DNA from: Clostridium sp. BJN0013
Lineage (GTDB): Bacteria; Bacillota; Clostridia; Clostridiales; Clostridiaceae
Direction of reading: 5' to 3'
Assembly: GCF_040939125.1 (NCBI RefSeq)
Contig: NZ_CP162495.1
Coordinates: 1,984,001-2,048,000, forward strand
Length of the DNA stretch: 64,000 nucleotides
A program made the position numbers and the translations under genes. This document shows, one piece after another, positions 1 through 9,261 of the stretch (its first letter is position 1; each line of letters opens with the position of its first letter). The notes under the pieces were generated by a model that worked only from the letters and a program-made list of their open reading frames with translations, was not told the origin of the DNA and searched no databases.

Positions 1-1
1 T

Positions 2-1144
2 TGTTTAAATAAGTTATTGGCAGGAGAATCTTATATAAAAAATAATTTAAGTACAAACCTTGCAGGATTTAGTGTATATCTTGTACCGCATTTTGTATAT
101 GGAGAACCCCTTTCCAAAGAAGAATTGGATTATATATCTGAAAATATACAAAATTCCTTTAATACTGTGAAAAGTTTTAAAAGTATAGAAGAGATGAGAA
201 CAAATGCCCGAAATTCAATTCTTTCAAGAGATGAAAAGAGTTTTTATCTTCTTAATCTTATATTTTACAAAAGTGCCCAGGCATCTACAAAAGTTCAGAA
301 GTTAATAAAAGATGTTGATCCTTCTATATTTGATGAAATAAATTATAATTCCACCAGAACCTATGAGCTTGCAAAGTCCATATTAAGTAATAAGTGGAAA
401 ACAGGAATGAATCTAGGAAGCATATATTATCTTATACCTGTAAAAATAGTAAATGGAGAACCAAAACAGTATAAGAGTTTGCTTTCTTTATATGATGCAC
501 TTTTTACAAGGAGAAATATACAGAAGAGCACTATAATAGAAAATGTTATAAAGGCAGTTAATGTTATATATTTTGAAAAAGAAGGATTTAATATAAACTC
601 AAAATATAATTCTATATACAGTACAGTTTTAAATGGAAATTTGTGTATTGAATTTATGAGGTATATGGGATGCATGAAGGAGGAAATGGCTATGGATACA
701 GAGGATTTAAAGCTTAAGGATCATATTAAAAATTATATAGAAAATATGAAATATAATGAACAGGAAACAGCTATGTTTTTACTTGGATACCTTATAGGAG
801 AGATTGGAAATGCACAGTACAGGAGATTACATAAAAATTCAGGGGAAAATAATACAGATTCAAAAAAACCCATATTAAATAAATTAAATTACAGTGGCAT
901 AGATAAAAATAAAATTATAAGACTCACTACAGAAGTTTTTGGAAAGATGAATCAGGAAAAGATAAGACATTATAACGAAGTGATTTTTAATGAATTAAAA
1001 AGACTTTTAGATATGAATATTAAAAAGTGGAAAATGAACAAGCATGAAAATTTATTTTATGTATTATCAGGCTATAGCTATAATACTGCTAGGGCAATAC
1101 TAAACAATAAAAAGAAAGAGGAGGTAATTTCAGATGAACAATAG
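2..1144 (+). CDS. cas8b: Cas8b (Csh1-type) large subunit, type I-B, 5' end cut by window
   Basis: The frame is open to the first bases of the window, so this is the C-terminal ~380 residues of a longer protein; the internal TTG at 17 is not a credible start. No catalytic motif is expected: Cas8b is the large subunit of the type I-B Cascade complex, which recognises the PAM and holds target DNA in the cytoplasm. The assignment rests mainly on position, because the gene overlaps cas7 by 11 bases in the order cas8b-cas7-cas5-cas3 typical of clostridial I-B loci, and on the lysine- and asparagine-rich, helix-rich character of the protein. The RBS for cas7 (GAGGAGG near 1119) lies inside its 3' end, pointing to translational coupling. 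The N-terminal half and any cas6 lie outside the window. Confidence 0.8.
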   Translation, partial: CLNKLLAGESYIKNNLSTNLAGFSVYLVPHFVYGEPLSKEELDYISENIQNSFNTVKSFKSIEEMRTNARNSILSRDEKSFYLLNLIFYKSAQASTKVQKLIKDVDPSIFDEINYNSTRTYELAKSILSNKWKTGMNLGSIYYLIPVKIVNGEPKQYKSLLSLYDALFTRRNIQKSTIIENVIKAVNVIYFEKEGFNINSKYNSIYSTVLNGNLCIEFMRYMGCMKEEMAMDTEDLKLKDHIKNYIENMKYNEQETAMFLLGYLIGEIGNAQYRRLHKNSGENNTDSKKPILNKLNYSGIDKNKIIRLTTEVFGKMNQEKIRHYNEVIFNELKRLLDMNIKKWKMNKHENLFYVLSGYSYNTARAILNNKKKEEVISDEQ

Positions 1145-2009
1145 TGAGATATTATACCTTTATGATGCAAAGCTTTCAAATCCAAATGGAGATCCTGACG
1201 AGGAAAACAGACCAAGGATGGACTATGAAAGGGACATAAATCTTGTATCGGATCTGAGGCTTAAAAGATACATAAGAAACTATTTAATGGACATGGGCTA
1301 TAATATATTTGTAAGGAAACTGGAAGATAAATCGGTAACTCCAGAGGAAATAATAGCAAGTTTGAAAAATAATGATGTGGATACCATACTTGATGAACTT
1401 ATAGATGTAAGATTATTTGGTGCTACTATGCCTATAAAGAAATATAATAAAACTTTTATAGGACCTGTCCAATTTAATTGGGGGTATTCCTTAAACAAAG
1501 TAGAACTTATGGAATCCAGTATAACCTCTCATTTTTCCTCAGACAGTTCAAATTCCCAGGGAGCTATAGGAAAGGATTACAGGGTAAAATATTCATTTTT
1601 GGCTTTTTCAGGAGTTATATCGGGTAAAAGGGCAGAAAAAACCAAACTTAAAGAAGATGATGTAGTATTACTTGATCAGGCTATGAGATATGCTATACCA
1701 CAGCTTGCAACTAGGAGTAAAATAGGACAGTATCCAAGACTTTATATGAGGGTAGAATACAAAGACAATAAAACTGTACTTGGTGATTTTAGGGATTATG
1801 TAAGGTTGGAAGGGAAAACTGAAAATTTGAGGGCAATAAATGAATGTTGTCTTCATGTTGAAGAACTTCTTAAGTTTTTAAACAATTATAGTGACAGAAT
1901 ATTTAAAATCCACTATTTTGCAGATAAAAATCTTCAAATAATGAATGGAGAAAGCGAATGTGAATTTCAGGAGGTATTTAAAGGTTTCCATTTAGAAGAA
2001 GTTAAATAG
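1134..2009 (+). CDS. cas7: Cas7 (Csh2-type) backbone protein, type I-B
   Basis: 291 residues, the normal size for Csh2-type Cas7. The N-terminal beta strand followed by NPNGDP (17-22) and a nearby RPR is the hallmark of Cas7/Csd2/Csh2 RAMP proteins, as is DVRLFG at 91-96. Several copies of Cas7 line the crRNA and form the Cascade backbone. The start ATG overlaps the end of cas8b and is preceded by GAGGAGG at about 8 bases. cas5 begins 9 bases after the stop with its own GGAGG. The genes form one plus-strand operon. Confidence 0.93.
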   Translation: MNNSEILYLYDAKLSNPNGDPDEENRPRMDYERDINLVSDLRLKRYIRNYLMDMGYNIFVRKLEDKSVTPEEIIASLKNNDVDTILDELIDVRLFGATMPIKKYNKTFIGPVQFNWGYSLNKVELMESSITSHFSSDSSNSQGAIGKDYRVKYSFLAFSGVISGKRAEKTKLKEDDVVLLDQAMRYAIPQLATRSKIGQYPRLYMRVEYKDNKTVLGDFRDYVRLEGKTENLRAINECCLHVEELLKFLNNYSDRIFKIHYFADKNLQIMNGESECEFQEVFKGFHLEEVK

Positions 2010-2018
2010 GAGGCGGAA

Positions 2019-2750
2019 ATGGATATATTGATTTTTGATTTAAAAGGCAAATTTGCTCACTTTAGAAAATTCTATACAAATTCTTCTTCTCTATCTTATT
2101 CAATTCCTCCGAGAACTGTAATTGAAGGTATAATAGGAGCTGTTTTAGGTATGGAAAGGGACAGTTATTATGAAATGTTATCTAAAAATATATGTAATAT
2201 TGCCCTTAGAAAGCTTTGTAGTATCTATAAAATAATGCAGACTGTAAACTATATTAAAGCTACCAGTGAAAAGTATCTTATAGAACCAAAGGAACATACA
2301 CAGATACCCTTTGAAATAATAACCTCTAAAGATAGTCTTGTGTACAGAATTTATATAAATTCAAATAATATGAAAATTATGGATAGCCTTAAACACAGTA
2401 TAGAAAATAAAAATTTTGAATATATACCTTATTTAGGGGCTGCTCCTTTTAACTGCAGCCTGCATTTTGTGGCCAGTGTACAGGGAAAACAGATGGATTG
2501 TAATAGCTGGCAGGAAATAAGCTCCGTTATAAATTCAGAGTATATATGCAGTGGAGGTATTGATGTAGGTAAACAGAATCTATTTTTAGTAAAAGAAAAA
2601 ATGCCTGCAGATTTTACAGATGGCAGAATAATACATGAAGTGAATTCCTATGTATATGATGAAAATGGACAAAGCATAAAAGTTAAATTAAATTGTAAGT
2701 CTGTGAATGTAAAATATAATAATGTAGATGAAAATATAGTTTTCATGTGA
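2019..2750 (+). CDS. cas5: Cas5 (Cas5h/Cas5b) RAMP protein, type I-B
   Basis: 243 residues. The N-terminal strand, then the segment at 26-44 (SYSIPPRTVIEGIIGAVLG), is the conserved Cas5 signature in which the PPRT..G(I/L)xGAxLG motif follows the first strand of the ferredoxin-like RAMP fold. Cas5 caps the 5' handle of the crRNA in Cascade. A GGAGG directly precedes the ATG. The gene sits between cas7 and cas3 with short spacers (9 and 13 bases), consistent with co-transcription. No frameshift is seen. Confidence 0.92.
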   Translation: MDILIFDLKGKFAHFRKFYTNSSSLSYSIPPRTVIEGIIGAVLGMERDSYYEMLSKNICNIALRKLCSIYKIMQTVNYIKATSEKYLIEPKEHTQIPFEIITSKDSLVYRIYINSNNMKIMDSLKHSIENKNFEYIPYLGAAPFNCSLHFVASVQGKQMDCNSWQEISSVINSEYICSGGIDVGKQNLFLVKEKMPADFTDGRIIHEVNSYVYDENGQSIKVKLNCKSVNVKYNNVDENIVFM

Positions 2751-2763
2751 GAGGAGGAATTTC

Positions 2764-5091
2764 ATGGAGTTTTATTCTCACAATAATCCGAAGAAAAAAA
2801 TGATACTACATTTAAAAGAAGTAAAGCTTTTAAGTGAGACTTTAGTGCCGGATGATTTGAAACAAATAAATGAAATAATAAGTTTCACTCATGATTTTGG
2901 AAAATATACTACTTATTTTCAAAATTATATAATGAAGAATGATGAAAGTTCTGGTGAACTTAAAAACCATGGCTTTATATCTGCTGTTCTTGCAGCGTAT
3001 ATTTGTTTTGAAGTATTTGAAGCAAAAAGTAAATATCCTCTTATTGCATATAACTGTGTATTGCACCATCATGGAAATCTTCAAAATCCAGATTATGATC
3101 TTCCAAAAGAACTCAGCGGTATAAATAAACGTAAAGATGATGCATTTTTTCTAGAAAAGTTGAATAATTCTTTAGAACAACTTAGAGATTTAAAGAATAA
3201 TAAAGAATGGATAATAAAAGACTATGAAGAATTGGGATATGGAAAATATATGGAGAAATTTTTAAATATGAATTCTTTTGATAACATACTTGTATCTCTT
3301 AGAAAAATAAGCTTTAAAATAGATATGACAGGTAAGAGCGAAGATATATATTTTTTACACCAGATATTATATTCTGCCCTTATATCCGGGGATAAATTAA
3401 GTGCTTCAAATACACATCTGCCCCAAGTCAAATTTGGAAATTATAGAATGTTAGATAAAGTTAGAAGGGAAAAATGTAGTAATGACACAAAGGATATAAA
3501 TAGAATAAGAGGATATATATTTAATGAGGTAAGCTGTAATATAGAAAAAAATTATTTAAATAATGACATATTTTCCATAACTGCACCTACGGGAACTGGC
3601 AAAACTTATACTGGATTTTTTACAGCATTAAAGCTCAATAAATTATTAGGTGGAGGCAGAAAAATAATTTATGCACTGCCTTTTACATCTATAATTGATC
3701 AGAATTACAATGTAATCTATGAATTATTTAAAGATGTACAGAATTTTGAAAAGGAAGACAGCGGCTATATAATTAAACATCATAGCTTGTCCAATGTGGT
3801 TTATAATTCAGAAGATGAGGATTACAGTCGAGATCAGGCAGAACTTTTAATTGAAAATTGGAATAGTGGAATAGTGGTTACTACTTTTGTACAATTATTA
3901 CAAACTTTAATTGGCACTAGAAATAGAATGCTCAAGAAATTTGATGCCATAAGAAATTCGATAATTCTTCTGGACGAGATTCAATCATTGGATATTAGAT
4001 ATTATAATTTAATAGATAATGTATTAAAGTGGTGCTGTAAATATTTAAATTGTAAAATTATATTTATGACTGCCACAAAGCCTATAATTCTAAAAGATGC
4101 ATTAGAACTTTTGAAAAACAGTAAAAAATATTTTAATTATTTTAATAGAACTAGATTGATACTTGATTTAAGTCCTATAACTGTAGAAAAATTTCTAGAA
4201 AAATTCAATGATAATGTTGAAGAAAAATCTTACTTAATAGTTTGCAATACAATTTCACAATCGTTAAAGATTTATAATAATTTAAGTTTTTCCGATAGAA
4301 AAGTATATTATTTATCTACTAACTTATTGCCTTTACATAGGAGAACTGTAATTAGAGAAGTGGGAGATAGACTTGAGCATGGAGAAAAAATAATACTTGT
4401 ATCCACTCAAGTAGTTGAAGCAGGGGTAGACTTTGATTTTGATAATGTTATAAGAGATATTGGTCCCCTTGATTCCATAATTCAATGTGCAGGCAGGGGA
4501 AATAGAAATGGACAAAAGGATACCTGTAATGTTTATGTTCATTTTATGGTAAATGAACATAATAGTTCCTTTGGCTCTATGGTATATGGTAAAGGACTTA
4601 TCAATATAACTAAAGAAATTTTAGAAGATTTAAATATTGTTGAGGAAAATAACTATTTTGATCTAATAGAAAAATACTTTAAAAAAGTAAACGATAATGT
4701 TAATGGGGATGATGTGTCTCGGGGATTTTTGAAGTCCATACAAAAATTATATTTTACAAAGGAGGGTTATGACTATAGTCTTGATAAATTTTCTTTAATT
4801 AAAGATAACCCTGATTATGTTGATGTATTTTTTAGAATTAATGAAGAAGCAGAAAAAATTTACGTCAAATTTTTGAAAATGATTGAAGAAAAAAACATAA
4901 ATAAAAGAAGGACTATATATATTGAAATAAAAAATAAACTTAGAGATTATACTTTGTCTCTTCCTAAAAAGGAAGCATCAAAGTTTCAAGGAAAATTTAT
5001 GTTAAATGTTTCTCAAGAGGCTTGTGACTATTATTACGATAAATATACTGGATATAAACGGAAAGATAATGATAACTTCATGGCATTTTAA
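2764..5091 (+). CDS. cas3: Cas3 HD nuclease-helicase, type I-B
   Basis: 775 residues with both halves of Cas3. The HD nuclease domain shows HD at 43-44, a further His at 69 and the HHH run at 101-103. The superfamily 2 helicase shows Walker A APTGTGKT (274-281), the DEIQ box at 404-407, TAT at 436-438, and motif VI QCAGRGNR (574-581). Cas3 is recruited by Cascade to unwind and degrade target DNA. The RBS GAGAGGAGG sits just before the ATG. The gene ends the recognisable cas operon: cas4, cas1 and cas2, which commonly follow cas3 in this subtype, are absent. All catalytic motifs look intact, so interference could still work if crRNAs come from elsewhere. Confidence 0.95.
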   Translation: MEFYSHNNPKKKMILHLKEVKLLSETLVPDDLKQINEIISFTHDFGKYTTYFQNYIMKNDESSGELKNHGFISAVLAAYICFEVFEAKSKYPLIAYNCVLHHHGNLQNPDYDLPKELSGINKRKDDAFFLEKLNNSLEQLRDLKNNKEWIIKDYEELGYGKYMEKFLNMNSFDNILVSLRKISFKIDMTGKSEDIYFLHQILYSALISGDKLSASNTHLPQVKFGNYRMLDKVRREKCSNDTKDINRIRGYIFNEVSCNIEKNYLNNDIFSITAPTGTGKTYTGFFTALKLNKLLGGGRKIIYALPFTSIIDQNYNVIYELFKDVQNFEKEDSGYIIKHHSLSNVVYNSEDEDYSRDQAELLIENWNSGIVVTTFVQLLQTLIGTRNRMLKKFDAIRNSIILLDEIQSLDIRYYNLIDNVLKWCCKYLNCKIIFMTATKPIILKDALELLKNSKKYFNYFNRTRLILDLSPITVEKFLEKFNDNVEEKSYLIVCNTISQSLKIYNNLSFSDRKVYYLSTNLLPLHRRTVIREVGDRLEHGEKIILVSTQVVEAGVDFDFDNVIRDIGPLDSIIQCAGRGNRNGQKDTCNVYVHFMVNEHNSSFGSMVYGKGLINITKEILEDLNIVEENNYFDLIEKYFKKVNDNVNGDDVSRGFLKSIQKLYFTKEGYDYSLDKFSLIKDNPDYVDVFFRINEEAEKIYVKFLKMIEEKNINKRRTIYIEIKNKLRDYTLSLPKKEASKFQGKFMLNVSQEACDYYYDKYTGYKRKDNDNFMAF

Positions 5092-5092
5092 T

Positions 5093-5194
5093 GGATTACC
5101 TTCTATTTTAGATAATCTAGTATCTGATGGTACCATTACACAGGAACAAGAAGATGCTGTACAAAGTATATTTGAATCTAATATTTGGTTTTAA
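5093..5194 (+). pseudogene. C-terminal remnant of an exported clostridial repeat protein
   Basis: Immediately after the cas3 stop, in another frame, 33 codons read as a C-terminal tail containing LVSDGTITQEQEDAVQSIF. Segments of the form L(V)xxGTITQxQxDAVQ are known to me as repeats in small secreted clostridial proteins. There is no start codon or RBS for it; the upstream part of the frame is just cas3 in shadow. I read it as the tail of a gene whose 5' part was deleted when the region beyond cas3 was rearranged. The family recognition is from memory of the motif and is not secure. Confidence 0.4.
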
Positions 5195-5299
5195 TTTTAG
5201 TAAAGGTAATTATATGTTAAAAATACACACTTTTTAAAGATCTTAAATTATGATCGTTAAATTAATGTTTAGCGATCATACATGCTGAGAAATTAATTT

Positions 5300-5334
5300 A
5301 AGCTGAGAATATATAGTTTATTCTCAGCTTTTGA
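5300..5334. terminator. Rho-independent terminator between cas3 and the CAP-domain gene
   Basis: AAGCTGAGAAT pairs with ATTCTCAGCTT around a short AT loop and is followed by T residues; it can serve the plus-strand cas operon and, less well, the convergent minus gene. A second small inverted repeat (GATCGTTAAA / TTTAGCGATC) lies just upstream at about 5251-5277. Confidence 0.7.
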
Positions 5335-5363
5335 TGTCAATATCTATATTTATAGATATGTAT

Positions 5364-6113
5364 TTACTTTCCAGGGTTTATAAACATTTGAACCCAATAT
5401 GGAGTTCCGTTTTTATCTTTAGCAACTCCAACTCCAATTTCAGTGAAATTAGAATTTAATATGTTTGCCCTATGACCTGGAGAATTCATCCAGGAATTCA
5501 TTACTTCTGCAGCATTTTTCTGTCCGTAGGCGATATTTTCTCCTGCTGCTGTATAGCTAATACCGAATTTCTTCATCATATCAAAAGGTGAACCATAAGT
5601 AGGTGAAGTATGACTGAAATAACTATTATCAATCATATCCTGTGCTTTTGCTGTGGCTACTTTGGATAGTTCAGCATTAGCATTAAGCGGAGATAATCCA
5701 TTTTTACTTCTTTCTACATTAACTAATCTAATTACTTCGTTTGCTTCTGCATCTATGGTAGAAGCTTGTCCACTATTTTCTGCTGGTTTAGGTGTAGTAG
5801 AAGTTTGTCCATTATTTTCTGCTGGTTTAGTGGTGCTGGTTTGATTGTTGTTTGTTGACGGTTTAGTGGTAGAAGTGTTGTTTTTACAAATATTTTCACA
5901 AGCATTTTTTGAAGTAACGACTGTACAGTTTTTAAGGCAGTTCTTAAATTGAGAATAGTTATTTAAGTTATTTAAATCGCATTTTAGTGAAACTTGTTGA
6001 ATTGATGGATTGTTACAAGTATTTGATGTTGCTTTTGCCATAGTAGGTATAATAGTTGGTATGCCAGCTGCAATAATTAGTGTCGAAATTAAAAATTTGA
6101 TTTTTTTATTCAT
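5364..6113 (-). CDS. Secreted CAP/SCP-domain protein (YkwD-like)
   Basis: 249 residues. Residues 1-28 form a Sec signal peptide (KKIKF, hydrophobic core, then AKA). A Thr/Pro/Asn-rich linker follows, with repeated units of the form TSTTKPAENNGQ; the repeats are also visible in the DNA. The C-terminal ~120 residues form a CAP (SCP/PR1) domain: NVERSKNGLSPL, then SHTSP, GENIAYG and HRANILNSNFTEIGVGV. This matches the YkwD-type proteins common in spore formers. Four Cys residues in the early mature part may form disulfides. RBS GGGGGTTT precedes the ATG. The gene converges on the cas operon and is followed by a 1-kb AT-rich gap upstream. Its function outside the cell is unknown; the domain is often found in wall or spore-coat-associated proteins. 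Confidence 0.9.
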   Translation of the reverse strand: MNKKIKFLISTLIIAAGIPTIIPTMAKATSNTCNNPSIQQVSLKCDLNNLNNYSQFKNCLKNCTVVTSKNACENICKNNTSTTKPSTNNNQTSTTKPAENNGQTSTTPKPAENSGQASTIDAEANEVIRLVNVERSKNGLSPLNANAELSKVATAKAQDMIDNSYFSHTSPTYGSPFDMMKKFGISYTAAGENIAYGQKNAAEVMNSWMNSPGHRANILNSNFTEIGVGVAKDKNGTPYWVQMFINPGK

Positions 6114-7132
6114 AAAGTAAACCCCCTAAAATTTTTATGAAATTATATTAAATTTCATATTAAGTTTTTGTATATTTATTAAAAACTTATCTTAGAGTAT
6201 AAATAATAAATATGAATAAATTAATTCTATTTTATGAATGAACTACAAACATTTTTGAAAATTATCAGAAATTTATGGTATATAAGGTTCATTTTTCATA
6301 TAAATATAAATTTGTGAATAAAATAAGTAATTTTTTTCTTGATATGGATACAATGTTGAATTTATAGATATATATTAAATGTATTCATCATATACTATGT
6401 TTTTATTTATAAATTATAATAGAATTATGGTAAATTATTATTTCAAATTGTAATTTTAATACTTATTCATAAAATGACTTTACAGAATGAATATTATGAA
6501 AAATATATTTATAGAATTTTTTTATGCGTTTATAAATAATAATTAATTTATTAAAATCAGATATAATTTATATGCTTTAATAAAATAACTATATATCAGA
6601 ATATTTTTAATATAATATTTATGCAAAAGTATATAAATTTATACTTTTATATTATAAATAAAAAAGAGTCAAAGTAGATATTGACAAATACATTTTATTA
6701 TAATATTATATAGTAACATTATATATAAGAAGTTTGATTCTTATAATTTAAAATTTAATAGTATAAGTTAATATAGGATAATTTGTTAAGGTTTACTAGT
6801 AGGGGTAGAAGGAGCATCCATGTCATGTACTGAAGAATAAATGTTATAATATGGTATTTAATATTAAATTTCAGCTGTTTTAAATAAAAATTAGTATTAT
6901 TTATAATAAATCAAAGGTTTATACAAATATTTTTACTTTGATTTATTTATTGTATGACTTTACTTACATAATGACTTAAAATCGTAATCTAACACAGAAA
7001 TATGTTAAAGTATTGATATAAAAAGGCCTCTAGTGATTTTAAGTATAGGCCTTTTTATTATATTTATTTTGAATGTATTGTTTTATATGATATACTATAA
7101 AAATAATACATAACTTTCAGGAGGAAGAAAGC
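6114..7132. other. AT-rich intergenic stretch, no supported gene
   Basis: About 1 kb with almost no open frames and very high A+T. It must hold the promoter of the CAP-domain gene at its left end and that of the recombinase at its right end. A short GC-richer patch near 6785-6840 has an RBS-like AGAAGGAG before a five-codon ATG frame, possibly the debris of a gene. A terminator-like hairpin at 7019-7060 is listed separately. Confidence 0.5.
7019..7060 (+). terminator. Terminator-like hairpin upstream of the recombinase gene
   Basis: AAAAAGGCCT pairs with AGGCCTTTTT across a 17-base loop, ending in a T tract. No intact gene lies upstream on the plus strand to be terminated, so it may belong to a lost gene or act in both directions. 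Confidence 0.55.
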
Positions 7133-7684
7133 ATGGTTGTGGAACCAATTAAAGATAAAAAGAAGATAGATGCACTGCTTACATACCTAAAGGAAAAAAA
7201 TGAAAGGGATTGGCTGCTGGCAAAATTTCAACTTAATACAGGACTTAGAATATCAGATGTAGTTAAAGTAAGAGTACAGGATCTAATGACTTCACATCTT
7301 AGTTTTAAGGACTATTTTGTATTTCAGAAAAAGAAAATTAAATTGAATAACAATCTTAAGAAGACTCTAAAAGCTTATATAAAGCATAATAACCTTGGAC
7401 AAACTAATTTTTATATTTTCCAAAGCAGAAAAGCCCCCAATGGGCCTATAAGCGTCACACAGGCGTATAGAATCCTAAAAGCTGCAGCCGTAAATCTTCA
7501 TATAGAAAATTTCGGTACTCATAGTTTAAGAAAAACCTGGGGCTACTGGACTTATAAAATGAGTAGATATAACATTGGCCTCATTATGGATACATTTAAT
7601 CATTCGTCCAAAAAGATCACTCTTAGATATATTGGAATAACCCAGGAAAATGAAGATGAACTGTATTCTTTAGTTCAATTTTAA
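7133..7684 (+). CDS. Tyrosine recombinase (phage integrase family), catalytic core only
   Basis: 183 residues covering only the C-terminal catalytic domain of tyrosine recombinases. The active-site set is complete: R39 (TGLRISD), H130-x-x-R133 (THSLRKTWG), H157 (FNHSS) and Y166 (RYIGI). The usual N-terminal SAM-like core-binding domain is missing, so it resembles the short XerD-like proteins found singly in Firmicutes rather than a full phage integrase. RBS GGAGGAAG precedes the ATG. No phage or conjugative genes flank it. It may be a stand-alone recombinase or the remnant of an element; remnants lie on its 3' side. Confidence 0.85.
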   Translation: MVVEPIKDKKKIDALLTYLKEKNERDWLLAKFQLNTGLRISDVVKVRVQDLMTSHLSFKDYFVFQKKKIKLNNNLKKTLKAYIKHNNLGQTNFYIFQSRKAPNGPISVTQAYRILKAAAVNLHIENFGTHSLRKTWGYWTYKMSRYNIGLIMDTFNHSSKKITLRYIGITQENEDELYSLVQF

Positions 7685-7710
7685 TGTATAATATCTGTAT
7701 ATATTTAGGG

Positions 7711-7866
7711 GCAGAAAAGCATCGTAATGAATTCATATGACAATATCCTAAAAAACTTTGTGAAGATATAAGCAAAAAGAATATTTTAGCAATTAATGAG
7801 CCAGAACTTGTAAAAGAATTTTTTAAGTTTACTATAAAGGAATTTACACTAAATTTAATTTACTAG
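7711..7866 (+). pseudogene. Degraded gene end, possibly TetR-family regulator C-terminus
   Basis: In one frame the sequence reads AEKHRNEFI, a stop, then 41 codons including ISKKNILAINEPELVKEFF before a terminal stop at 7864-7866. The pattern of a hydrophobic strand, a xNPELxAxFF-like segment and a final hydrophobic helix resembles the ligand-binding C-terminus of TetR-type regulators. There is no start codon or RBS and there is an in-frame stop, so it is not functional. It directly precedes the radical SAM gene, where a regulator would be plausible. Confidence 0.35.
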
Positions 7867-7878
7867 GAGGGACCTTAT

Positions 7879-9261
7879 ATGAAAATAAAAAGCGCTTTAG
7901 AAAAAAATACTAAACAAGCTATTGTGAACAAAGTTGTTGATTATCTTGACAAAAACCCAGAAGAAAATATAAATAAGATATTTGCAGCTATTAAAATGCT
8001 CACAAAAGACAAATCTGCATTATCTCAGATTGAGTTTGTTGAGGATTACTACAATAACGATAAGCCCAAGCATGAATTTATCCAAGATATTTTAAAAAAT
8101 ACGGATACTAAATGTTTAAAGAAGTTTTTTACTAATTTTTTTGCAAATGCAAATTGGTATGCTGGTCCTAAGAGGCAAAAATATATGGGACAGGAGGATA
8201 CTAAAATACCATTTGTTATGCTTTTAAGTCCATCTATGAGGTGTTCACTTCACTGCAAAGGATGTTATGCTTCAAGTTACAGTAAAAAAGATGATATTCC
8301 GCCAGAAGAAGTTGATAGAATTATAGGGGAGGCAAGAGACCTTGGAATTTACTATATTATTATTCTAGGTGGCGAGCCTTTCTTCAATGATTATCTTCTA
8401 GATATTTATGAAAAATATGATGATGTGATGTTCACACCATTTACTAGTGGACTTTTGCTTAATGAAAAAATTGCAGATAGACTCAAAAAATGTGGCAATG
8501 TAATACCTATGCTTTCAATTGAGGGGTTTGAAAATGATACCGATGCTCGTAGAGGAAAGGGAACATACCAAAAAGCTTTAAAGGCTATGGATATGCTCCA
8601 TGAAAGAGGTATATTGTTCGGAGTATCTTCAGCGGTTACGAGAACTAATATAAACACAGTGCTCAGTGATGAATTTACAGATATGTTAATCGAAAAAGGT
8701 TCAAGAATGAGCTGGTACTTTTTGTTCATGCCTGTCAATGGAGAAGATGAAGATTTTAATATGATGCTTACAGCAGAACAGAGAGATTACCTTGGAAGAA
8801 GATCCAGAGAAATAAGAGCTAATAAACCATATTTTACTATAGATTTCTTTAATGATGCTCCATATGTTGGAGGATGTATTGCAGGTAAATACTTTTTCCA
8901 TGTTAATTCGAAAGAAGATGTTGAACCGTGTATATTTTCACATTTTTCAACTGTTAATTTGAAGGGGAGACATTTGATAGATGCATTTAGGGATCCATTT
9001 TTTAAGAAGTTAAGATCTATGCAGCCTTATAATAAGAACATGTTGAGGCCATGTAGTATGATAGATAATACCAATGTCATAATAGATGTGTGTAAGGAAG
9101 TAGGGGCGAAACCGGATGATGATGGAGCAGAAAAAATGCTTCATGACAGTGAATTTCATAGAAAAATAACAAAATCAGCAGAAGATTTTGCACCATATGC
9201 AGAAAAAACATGGAAGGAAGTTTTTAAGCAAGAAGGTAATGATAATTTTTCTAAAGGATAA
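7879..9261 (+). CDS. Radical SAM protein with C-terminal Cys-rich (SPASM-like) region
   Basis: 460 residues. The radical SAM [4Fe-4S] motif is C122-x3-C126-x2-C129 within RCSLHCKGCYAS, followed by the GGEPF motif (LGGEPFFND) that binds SAM. About 110 N-terminal residues precede the barrel. C-terminal cysteines in GGCIAGKYF, EPCIFSHF and RPCSMIDN suggest an auxiliary cluster of the SPASM/twitch type. The substrate cannot be named from sequence; related clostridial proteins are annotated only as radical SAM. RBS AGGAGGGACC precedes the ATG at 7879. No peptide substrate gene is evident next to it, which argues against a RiPP maturase. Confidence 0.85.
   Translation: MKIKSALEKNTKQAIVNKVVDYLDKNPEENINKIFAAIKMLTKDKSALSQIEFVEDYYNNDKPKHEFIQDILKNTDTKCLKKFFTNFFANANWYAGPKRQKYMGQEDTKIPFVMLLSPSMRCSLHCKGCYASSYSKKDDIPPEEVDRIIGEARDLGIYYIIILGGEPFFNDYLLDIYEKYDDVMFTPFTSGLLLNEKIADRLKKCGNVIPMLSIEGFENDTDARRGKGTYQKALKAMDMLHERGILFGVSSAVTRTNINTVLSDEFTDMLIEKGSRMSWYFLFMPVNGEDEDFNMMLTAEQRDYLGRRSREIRANKPYFTIDFFNDAPYVGGCIAGKYFFHVNSKEDVEPCIFSHFSTVNLKGRHLIDAFRDPFFKKLRSMQPYNKNMLRPCSMIDNTNVIIDVCKEVGAKPDDDGAEKMLHDSEFHRKITKSAEDFAPYAEKTWKEVFKQEGNDNFSKG

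Noticed and set aside
5006-5194. Open frame of 62 codons overlapping the end of cas3
   Set aside because: The first 29 codons are a shadow of cas3 and there is no RBS; only the tail after the cas3 stop looks coding, and it is recorded as a remnant.
5700-5870. Short tandem repeats that could suggest a CRISPR array
   Set aside because: They encode the Thr/Pro/Asn linker of the CAP-domain protein; unit length and lack of unique spacers exclude CRISPR.
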